From the NCBI RefSeq assembly GCF_040790665.1, contig NZ_CP160849.1, positions 2,567,501 through 2,631,500 of the forward strand: 64,000 bases of DNA, written 5' to 3'. Source of the stretch: Sulfitobacter pontiacus (GTDB taxonomy: Bacteria > Pseudomonadota > Alphaproteobacteria > Rhodobacterales > Rhodobacteraceae). The position numbers were made by a program, and so were the translations under genes. The stretch's first letter is position 1. Each line of letters starts with the position of its first letter. The notes under the pieces were generated by a model. That model was not told the origin of the DNA, ran no database searches, and saw only the letters and a program-made list of their open reading frames with translations. This document shows positions 58,017 through 64,000 of this stretch, one piece after another.

Positions 58017-59843
58017 TCAGGCCTGCACGGCTTCTGGCGTGTCGCCTGTGCTGGCGGGGGTAGGGGTGTCGTCCGTGTTGTCAGCGGCTGACAGGATCAC
58101 GGCTGGTTGCTGTGCGGCGACGGTCGTGAATTCCATGTGGAAGGTCGTGCCTTCGCCGACTACGCTGTCGTAGAACAATTTTCCCGACATCTGCCGGGCC
58201 AGCTGTTGCGAGATATGGAGCCCCAGACCGGACCCCTGTGTCGCATATTGCCCGCCGTTCTTGACCTGTTCAAAGCGGCCAAAGACCTGCCCCTCCATCC
58301 CGTCGGGGATGCCGCGGCCGCTGTCCTTGATCGACAGGCGCACATGGCCGTTGCGGATGGAAAGGCTGCCTTCAACGGTGCTGCCTTGTTCGGAGAATTT
58401 GATGGCGTTGGACACGAGGTTGTCGATGATCTGGCGGAGGGCAAAGGCGTCACCGGTGATCGTCGCGGTTTGATCGCCTTTCGGCAGCACGAGGTCGATC
58501 TTCTGCTCGGCGGCGAACATCTTGTTCTCTTCCAGGCTTTCTTTCAGTAGCGCCCCCAGATCGACCGGCAGCGCGTCAAGCGACAGCGCGTCTACGTCGA
58601 TCTTTTGCGCCAACAGGATGTTATCGACCAGACGGGACAGACGCATCCCGTTGCGCTGCGCAATTTCGAGGGGGGAGCGGATGCGCGCATCGATCTCGCC
58701 CAAACGCCCGCTAAGCGCCAGCGCCAACCCGCCCTTGAGCGAGGTAAGCGGCGTGCGCAGCTCGTGGCTGACGACAGAGATAAATTCATCCTTGGCGCGG
58801 TTGGCTTCGTCGGCGCGCAGCAGCGCGTCTTCAAGGGCGCGGGTGATGACGATACGGTCGGTGATATCGACCAGCGTGATGCTCCACCCCAGAATGGCGC
58901 CGTTCGGGTCCAACGGGCTTTCGATTTCCTGAATACGGGGGTCATAGATGCGCTGTTCGATGGTCAGGGAAGCGTCCGTCGTGCGGGGGCTGCGGGTGTC
59001 GATCTTGGCCAACAGGGCGTTAGCTTCGGCTTCCGACAGGTTGCACAACCCGCTGCGTTTCGCGGCAGAGTTCATCAGCGCGACACGGCGGTTGTTGTCG
59101 ATCAGGATCACCGGTTCGCTGGTCGTATTGAACAGGATCGACTGTCCAATCGACGCCATGTCCATCGTCTTGTTCGTTAGCAGCATGAAGGTAAAGGCCA
59201 GGATACCGACGGTGAACATAAAGGCCGTCGGGTCCAGCCCGAAGACGGTAAAGCCGAACAGCACATAAGACGCATTGGCGGTCAACGGGGTGATCGTGAC
59301 CACCGCCAGCATCGTCAGCAGCGGCCAGGCAGAGCGGCGCGAACGGGCGAAGGCCTTGATCAGCGCATAGAAGGTCGCGGCGACAAAGCTGTATAGCAGC
59401 ACCGTTATCGCAAAGAACCCCGGCCCGTGGATATAGGTGATCTGCCGGTCACCGGGCAGGATGGCAGTCTCGGCGGTATAGACCAGCTGGTGCATCGCGT
59501 TTGTCGCGGCAAAAACAAAGCAGCCCACGGGCACCAGCACCAGCGCGGCCACCACACGCTTTTTCGACAGCCATTCGGCCTGATGCACATAGGCGAAGAC
59601 AAAGAAGCACCACGCCACAGGTACCAGCGCATTGCCCAGCCATGCGACGACGGCCATGTCAAACTGGCAGGCAAAGGACGGGGTGGAGGCTTCGGCCCCG
59701 ACGGTGATCAGGGTCCAGATCATGGCGATGAAGGTCAGGCCGTAGAACCGCTTGCCGTGGAAGTGCTGATATTTCAGCATGCAGACCATAACGACCGCGG
59801 CGACAGCGCTCACGCTTGCGGCAGCCCAGAACACGGGCTGCAT
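58017..59843 (-). CDS. 7TM-type sensor histidine kinase
   Basis: A 608-residue membrane kinase. The N-terminal 230 residues contain seven hydrophobic helices in a 7TM histidine kinase arrangement, a PAS-like region follows (SEPVILIDNNRRVALMNSAA), then VVSHELRTPLTSLKGGLAL with phospho-acceptor His360, and an ATPase domain with DNLVSNAIKFSEQG, DSGRGIPDG and GSGLGLHIS. The start at 59843, behind GAAGG at 7 bases, is preferred to the ATG at 59870. No response regulator is adjacent, so its partner is elsewhere. The ligand for the 7TM part is unknown. Confidence 0.88.
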   Translation of the reverse strand: MQPVFWAAASVSAVAAVVMVCMLKYQHFHGKRFYGLTFIAMIWTLITVGAEASTPSFACQFDMAVVAWLGNALVPVAWCFFVFAYVHQAEWLSKKRVVAALVLVPVGCFVFAATNAMHQLVYTAETAILPGDRQITYIHGPGFFAITVLLYSFVAATFYALIKAFARSRRSAWPLLTMLAVVTITPLTANASYVLFGFTVFGLDPTAFMFTVGILAFTFMLLTNKTMDMASIGQSILFNTTSEPVILIDNNRRVALMNSAAKRSGLCNLSEAEANALLAKIDTRSPRTTDASLTIEQRIYDPRIQEIESPLDPNGAILGWSITLVDITDRIVITRALEDALLRADEANRAKDEFISVVSHELRTPLTSLKGGLALALSGRLGEIDARIRSPLEIAQRNGMRLSRLVDNILLAQKIDVDALSLDALPVDLGALLKESLEENKMFAAEQKIDLVLPKGDQTATITGDAFALRQIIDNLVSNAIKFSEQGSTVEGSLSIRNGHVRLSIKDSGRGIPDGMEGQVFGRFEQVKNGGQYATQGSGLGLHISQQLARQMSGKLFYDSVVGEGTTFHMEFTTVAAQQPAVILSAADNTDDTPTPASTGDTPEAVQA

Positions 59844-60084
59844 AGCTACACCTTCAAAGCACGTTGTCATCAATTCACCCACGGGCTGTGTCTTTGCAAA
59901 GCAATCTAGGCATACGGATGTGTTGAAACTTTGACAGAAGTTAGACAGTAGGCCTGTGCGTTCGGGGCCGTCGTTCTGTGTCAAAGACAATACAAGGCAT
60001 AGTATAGCTTTGCGCCTTGATCATGCGTGTGTGGGATGTGGGGTCAAGCGCTGGACGGGTTAAACACTGGCCTGAACGCAAAAG
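59844..60084. other. Gap between the 7TM kinase and the methyltransferase operon end
   Basis: Holds the minus-strand kinase promoter on its left side; no gene, RNA or repeat was recognised. Confidence 0.5.
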
Positions 60085-60118
60085 AAATCCCCGCAAAACC
60101 GTGGTTTGCGGGGATTTT
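60085..60118 (-). terminator. Intrinsic terminator after the methyltransferase operon
   Basis: AAATCCCCGCAAAACC and GGTTTGCGGGGATTTT pair almost perfectly (one bulged A) with A/T runs at both ends, 27 bases after the methyltransferase stop. Confidence 0.92.
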
Positions 60119-60144
60119 GACCTTGGGGGTAGGGAGAATCCCCA

Positions 60145-61221
60145 TTACCGGCGGCGGCCACCCTTGCGGCCGGCGCGACCACGCCCCTCTTGACCGGCCT
60201 TGGGCGCGACCTTGTTGAACTTGATCCATTCGGTGCCGTGAGGGTCGCGGTCGAACAGGAAGTTGGCGGCGCGGATCGCCTCCATCTCTTTGCCGGGGGT
60301 GGGTTTGGTCGACCCCATCCCGAAGAGCGTCACAAAGGTCTCGTCGTCGATCTCGTCCGGCAGGATGATGCCCGCCGTCACCAGTTCGGCCTTCTTCTCG
60401 GCAATCTTGGTCTGGTTCACTGGCAGAGTGATCGGGTTCATGATCGCCGAGGTCATGCCAGCGCCCATTGCCATCGGCAGGAAAGCGTTGTTGATGCCGT
60501 GACGGTTGGGCAGGCCAAAACTGATGTTGGAGGCACCACAGGTCGTGTTCACGCCCAGTTCCTCGCGCAGACGGCGCACAAGGGTAAAGACCTGATGCCC
60601 CGCCGTCGCCATTGCGCCGATGGGCATGACCAGCGGGTCGACCACGATATCATGGGCCGGAATACCGAAGTCGGCAGCGCGTTCTACGATCTTCTTGGCA
60701 ACGTCGAAACGCACGTCGGGATCTTCGGAAATGCCCGTGTCGTCGTTCGAGATCGCAACCACCGGCACGTTGTATTTCTTGACCAGTGGCAGCACGAGCT
60801 CCAGCCGCTCTTCCTCGCCGGTGACCGAGTTCAGCAGCGGGCGGCCCTCGCAGGCCTCAAGACCCGCTTCCAGCGCACCGGGGACCGAGCTGTCGATGCA
60901 CAGCGGGATGTCGACGACGTTTTGCACGACGCGGATCAGTTCGGGCATCAGCATCGGTTCGACAAAGTTATTATCCGCATAGCGGGCGTCTTCGGCCATC
61001 TTGTTCGAGAAAACGGCACCCGAGTTCACGTCCAGAATATTCGCGCCCGCCGCGGCTTGCGCAATGGCATCCGCCTCGACGCGGCTGAAATCGCCACGCT
61101 CCAGCTCTTCGGCGAGGATCTTGCGGCCGGTGGGGTTGATACGTTCCCCGATCACGCAGAAGGGCTCGTCAAAGCCGATGATCGCTGTTTTTGTTTTGGA
61201 TTCGACGACAGTTCTGGTCAT
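60145..61221 (-). CDS. Pterin-binding methyltetrahydrofolate:corrinoid methyltransferase (AcsE/MetH pterin-domain type)
   Basis: A 358-residue TIM-barrel protein of the pterin-binding family. FCVIGERINPTGRK (start of barrel strand 1), NILDVNSGA, LCIDSSVPGAL and ISNDDTGISED are typical of MeTr and the MetH pterin domain. It should move the methyl group of 5-methyl-THF onto a corrinoid protein, the folate half of a multi-part methionine synthase. The corrinoid protein and homocysteine part are not in the window. It ends in an unusual basic tail, GRGRAGRKGGRRR, beyond the barrel. The start MTRTVVESKTK at 61221 follows the MetF gene by 16 bases. Confidence 0.88.
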   Translation of the reverse strand: MTRTVVESKTKTAIIGFDEPFCVIGERINPTGRKILAEELERGDFSRVEADAIAQAAAGANILDVNSGAVFSNKMAEDARYADNNFVEPMLMPELIRVVQNVVDIPLCIDSSVPGALEAGLEACEGRPLLNSVTGEEERLELVLPLVKKYNVPVVAISNDDTGISEDPDVRFDVAKKIVERAADFGIPAHDIVVDPLVMPIGAMATAGHQVFTLVRRLREELGVNTTCGASNISFGLPNRHGINNAFLPMAMGAGMTSAIMNPITLPVNQTKIAEKKAELVTAGIILPDEIDDETFVTLFGMGSTKPTPGKEMEAIRAANFLFDRDPHGTEWIKFNKVAPKAGQEGRGRAGRKGGRRR

Positions 61222-61237
61222 GGTGTTCAGTCTTTCC

Positions 61238-62167
61238 TTAGACGGAGTTGGCTGGTTGAGCAGCGGGTCCGCCATTTTCAATGGCCCAATTGGCATTCGT
61301 CTTGATCCCACCCAGCGGGAAGAAATGCACATGGGTAATGTTGAAATCTGGGTTGGCGGCCTTGTGGGCGGCCAGTTCGGTGATCACATCTGTCGGCTCG
61401 TAGGGCAACAGCAGTTTGGTGACATCCATCGCGCGCTTTTGCAGCACCTTCAGCGAAGGGCCGACCCCGCAGGCGATGGCGAATTTGATCAGGGTTTGCA
61501 GCTTGGCGGGGCCTGCAATGCCGATGTGGATCGGCAGGTCGATGCCCGCGTGTTTCAGGCTATCGGCCCATTCGATGATCGGCTGTGCCTCGAATGCGAA
61601 TTGTGTGGCGATGGCCATCTTCGCGTCCGTCCGTTCGGAGAAACCCTGCTTCCAGCGCAGCGCATCATCCACCCGTAGACGTGATCCATCGGTGTCGATG
61701 TCGCGGTTGCCCTCGGGGTGGCCCGCGATGTGCAGCCGTTCAAACCCGTGTTTGTCGAACAATCCGGTGTCCATCAACTGCATGGAGTCGCTGAAATCGC
61801 CGTGGGGCGTCGTGACGCCACCGGCCAGCAGCAAGGCTTGGCGTACGTCAGCCTCGCCCTGATACATGGCGATCCAGTTTTCCAGCGTGGCACGATCCTT
61901 GATGATGCGGGCGGGAAAATGCGGCATGACCTTATAGCCGTCCGCATTGAGCCGCGCGGCGGTGGCGACCATGTCTTCGATCGGGGTGCCATCGATATGC
62001 GCGATATAGACCCGTGTCCCCTCGGGCAGCAGATCGCGGAAGTCTTCGACCTTTTCCGCCGTGCGGGGCATCACCTCGATCGAGTAGTCGCGCAAAAAAT
62101 CCGCGACCTCGGGGGTAGGCAGATCGGACACGGGGGCTTCTTTGCGCCGGAAGTTCAAAAGGGACAT
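61238..62167 (-). CDS. MetF-like methylenetetrahydrofolate reductase
   Basis: A 309-residue TIM-barrel flavoprotein of the MTHFR family (IEVMPRTAEKVEDFRDLLP; VMPHFPARII; LLLAGGVTTPHGDF). It supplies 5-methyl-THF, the substrate of the next gene's product, so the operon reduces and then hands on the methyl group. It is more divergent than E. coli MetF and resembles the short MTHFR found with MeTr genes. Three Met codons lie within six residues at the start; the third (62167), giving MSLLNFRRKE, was kept, but 62182 or 62173 is possible. Confidence 0.85.
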   Translation of the reverse strand: MSLLNFRRKEAPVSDLPTPEVADFLRDYSIEVMPRTAEKVEDFRDLLPEGTRVYIAHIDGTPIEDMVATAARLNADGYKVMPHFPARIIKDRATLENWIAMYQGEADVRQALLLAGGVTTPHGDFSDSMQLMDTGLFDKHGFERLHIAGHPEGNRDIDTDGSRLRVDDALRWKQGFSERTDAKMAIATQFAFEAQPIIEWADSLKHAGIDLPIHIGIAGPAKLQTLIKFAIACGVGPSLKVLQKRAMDVTKLLLPYEPTDVITELAAHKAANPDFNITHVHFFPLGGIKTNANWAIENGGPAAQPANSV

Positions 62168-62215
62168 GAGCATTTCTTTCATGAAGGGATCAACTTTTGC
62201 ACCGGCAACGAGCGG

Positions 62216-62512
62216 TCAGGCCCAGCCGTCATTGGCAATCAGCGTCTTGATGCGGTCACGGTCGAACTCTGCGTCGATGCGCGCGACCTCTGCATCGGCC
62301 ACGGCGTCGGCTTCGCCGTCGACCGTATAGGGATCGGCCTTGCGCCATTCGGCCAGATAGGCATCGCTGTCATCCGCGCCGATTTTCATCGCGGCACGGT
62401 CGATGGCCTGTTCGAACCGTTCGGGCAGCGGACGCTTGGACCCGCGACGGCCTTTGCCGACGATGACCTGCGCAGGAATATCACGCCAATAGACGATGGT
62501 AACTTCGGGCAT
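62216..62512 (-). CDS. Virulence-factor-family small protein
   Basis: A 98-residue protein matching the Virulence_fact family: PEVTIVYWRDIPAQVIVGKG at the start, then GSKRPLPERFEQAIDRAAMK and DAYLAEWRKADP. The name is historical; no virulence role follows. It heads the operon with MetF and MeTr, which suggests a link to methyl-folate or corrinoid handling. The 48-base spacing to the next gene fits one transcript. Confidence 0.82.
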   Translation of the reverse strand: MPEVTIVYWRDIPAQVIVGKGRRGSKRPLPERFEQAIDRAAMKIGADDSDAYLAEWRKADPYTVDGEADAVADAEVARIDAEFDRDRIKTLIANDGWA

Positions 62513-62758
62513 GATTGATTCCTCTGCTGTGCATGTTTTTCTTAGCGGCTGTTGATCTGTCCCCGTCGCCGTTTTTCGACATTCAGAACGGCGTCTGCGA
62601 CGTGGTCACACTACAGCGCGCGACCGCGACAGGCGAGGGGGGCGGGGCGTCATAATTCTCAAGATGGTTGTGAGGGCGACTATAAGCTAACGCTGCCGGA
62701 TCTCTGGTTTCCCGCTTGCCCCTTGCCCGCAGAAACATTACCTTGGGGGCAACTCAAT

Positions 62759-63889
62759 ATGAAAGGCGCAATCATGGCGCCACAGCGTCCCAAAGGTGCG
62801 GGCGCGCTCGATGTACCGCCGGCTCTGAGCCCCGCGCCAGTTCCGCCCAGATCGACCGAACTTTATGCGGCCCTTGATCTGGGCACAAATAGTTGTCGCA
62901 TGCTGATCGCACAGCCAAAAGGCAGCGGTTTCCATGTCGTCGATAGCTTCTCGAAGTCTGTCCAGCTTGGGGCAGGGCTTGAGAAAACCGGGCGATTGTC
63001 GCGCGGATCGATGACGCGTACCATTCAGGCATTGCGGATTTGCCAGCAAAAGCTGCGCCGTAACAAGGTGCGGCGGATGCGGCTTGTCGCGACCGAGGCG
63101 TGCCGCCGTGCCGCCAACGGTGCGGAATTCATGCAGCGTATCCAGCGCGAGACAGGGCTCAAGCTTGATATCATCAAGCCCGAGGAAGAAGCCCAGCTTG
63201 CCGTGATTTCCTGCGCGCCGCTGGTGAACCGCAAGACCCACAACCTGCTGGTGGTGGATATTGGCGGCGGTTCGACCGAATTGGTCTGGATCGACATCTC
63301 TAAGGTGCCAAAGGCGGATCGTGCGCAATCCATCATGCGGCTGCATGGGGGCTTCCATCAGGCGAAAACAGACGTGCCCGCCGCGCGTGTGGTCGACTGG
63401 ATCAGCGTGCCTTTGGGCGTGGCGACCTTGCGCGATCAATTCTCTGATGTGGAAGACGACGCCGCACGCTTTGCCTTGATGAGCTGGTTCTTCGAGGAGA
63501 ACCTGACCGACTTCACCCCTTATCAGTCGATCCAGTCGCAGGACCATTTCCAGATTGTCGGCACCTCGGGCACGGTCACCACTGTTGCTGCCAGCCATTT
63601 GGGGCTAAAGCGCTACGACCGGACAAAGGTGGACGGGCTTCGCATGACCTCGGCGCAGATCGACAAGGTGATCCATTCCTATCTTGCGATGGGGCCGGGG
63701 GGGCGGCGTGCCGATCCGCGTATCGGGCTGGACCGTCAGGCGTTGATCATGTCGGGGGCCGCGATTTTGCAGGCGTTGATGCGGTGCTGGCCGACGGATA
63801 GATTAAGTGTTGCAGACCGTGGTCTGCGCGAGGGGCTGCTATATGCCCAGATGAGCGCGGATGGCGTTTTGGAAGAAGGATTAGGCTGA
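62759..63889 (+). CDS. Ppx/GppA family phosphatase
   Basis: A 376-residue ASKHA-fold exopolyphosphatase/pppGpp phosphohydrolase. LYAALDLGTNSCRMLI (about 34-49) is the phosphate 1 loop, and VVDIGGGSTELVWI is the second loop, with the catalytic glutamate before it in EEEAQLAV. The N-terminus has a proline-rich leader not found in E. coli GppA. It lacks the long C-terminal HD-like domain of full Ppx. The ATG at 62759 or 62774 could be the start. It overlaps rlmE as TGATG. Confidence 0.9.
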   Translation: MKGAIMAPQRPKGAGALDVPPALSPAPVPPRSTELYAALDLGTNSCRMLIAQPKGSGFHVVDSFSKSVQLGAGLEKTGRLSRGSMTRTIQALRICQQKLRRNKVRRMRLVATEACRRAANGAEFMQRIQRETGLKLDIIKPEEEAQLAVISCAPLVNRKTHNLLVVDIGGGSTELVWIDISKVPKADRAQSIMRLHGGFHQAKTDVPAARVVDWISVPLGVATLRDQFSDVEDDAARFALMSWFFEENLTDFTPYQSIQSQDHFQIVGTSGTVTTVAASHLGLKRYDRTKVDGLRMTSAQIDKVIHSYLAMGPGGRRADPRIGLDRQALIMSGAAILQALMRCWPTDRLSVADRGLREGLLYAQMSADGVLEEGLG

Positions 63890-64000
63890 TGGCGAAAACT
63901 CCGACAGGCAAGACGCCCACGGGCGGTGCGTCGGGCGGGAAGACCCCCACTGGCAAGAATACATCAGGGCGCGGCCAGCGTGACCTCAAGGTCAAGGTCA
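63889..64000 (+). CDS. rlmE: 23S rRNA 2'-O-methyltransferase RlmE (N-terminal part only)
   Basis: The first 37 codons read MAKTPTGKTPTGGASGG, a KTPTGKN segment, then GRGQRDLKVKV and run off the end. In Rhodobacterales the ppx gene is commonly followed by rlmE (FtsJ), which methylates U2552 of 23S rRNA, and its N-terminus has this basic GRGxRxLKVKVK pattern before the catalytic domain. The N-terminal extension holds three KTPTG repeats. The catalytic residues are outside the window, so the call rests on order and the short motif. Confidence 0.75.
   Translation, partial: MAKTPTGKTPTGGASGGKTPTGKNTSGRGQRDLKVKV

Noticed and set aside
62216..62512. Evidence of pathogenicity from the virulence-factor family name
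   Set aside because: The name is historical; the operon context is folate and methyl transfer.

Overview
The window is a gene-dense, GC-rich chromosomal segment of an alphaproteobacterium, most likely a marine member of the Rhodobacterales (Roseobacter group, Sulfitobacter-like). This rests on gene content, not on a database match: BioR-type biotin control, CckA with a CtrA-type site, an alphaproteobacterial GAAC-N7-GAAC SOS box at recA, an Irr/ICE-type box at iscR-suf, TAXI-type TRAP transport, a RamA/RACo-like corrinoid reactivator, and a separate pterin methyltransferase with a short MetF. I saw no phage, insertion sequence, CRISPR array or plasmid-type gene; nearly all of it reads as core chromosome with a few accessory cassettes.

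Layout. 1-2060: thiamine operon thiD-thiO-thiS (minus) behind a TPP riboswitch. 2624-5853: TAXI TRAP transporter (binding protein plus fused permease). 5890-8987: arsenate cassette on the minus strand, an ArsR-ArsC fusion, an ArsJ-type GAPDH and the ArsJ exporter. 9184-12367: an acyl-CoA thioesterase, then bioB-bioY and bioR with two BioR boxes. 12400-13940: NicO/RcnA-like metal exporter with a DUF1007 protein. 14017-17778: complete OsmF/YehZYXW-type osmoprotectant ABC transporter. 17987-22975: class C beta-lactamase, M20 amidohydrolase, FtrA-type regulator divergent from an NTF2-like and a VOC protein, and YaeQ. 23299-26074: IorAB-type molybdenum hydroxylase. 26359-31608: tRNA-Asn, metallo-hydrolase, orphan EnvZ-like kinase, LprI-like protein, tRNA-Gly and the RamA/RACo-like activator.

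31848-41864: core functions guaB-rsmB, cckA, a sulfotransferase, recA, and alaS with a DUF1330 gene. 42045-48994 (minus): typA, mscS, an SMR pump, a YitT-family protein, icd, and a three-gene set (alpha/beta hydrolase, small unknown protein, HD hydrolase). 49168-57841: iscR-suf operon (iscR, group I cysteine desulfurase, sufB, small membrane protein, pyruvyl-transferase-like gene, a 33-residue small ORF, sufC, sufD, two YIP1-like membrane proteins, sufS), then tRNA-Arg. 58017-62512 (minus): a 7TM-type sensor kinase, then pterin:corrinoid methyltransferase, MetF-like reductase and a virulence-factor-family protein. 62759-64000: ppx/gppA and the start of rlmE.

The points most worth following are: (a) the ArsR-ArsC fusion in a cassette without an arsenite exporter; (b) the suf operon, whose IscR lacks all canonical cluster cysteines, whose promoter is overlapped by an Irr-type box, and which holds an uncatalogued 33-codon ORF coupled at both ends over a terminator-like hairpin; (c) matching arginine-rich C-terminal tails on the corrinoid reactivator and the pterin methyltransferase, encoded about 29 kb apart; (d) a perfect CtrA motif in front of cckA.
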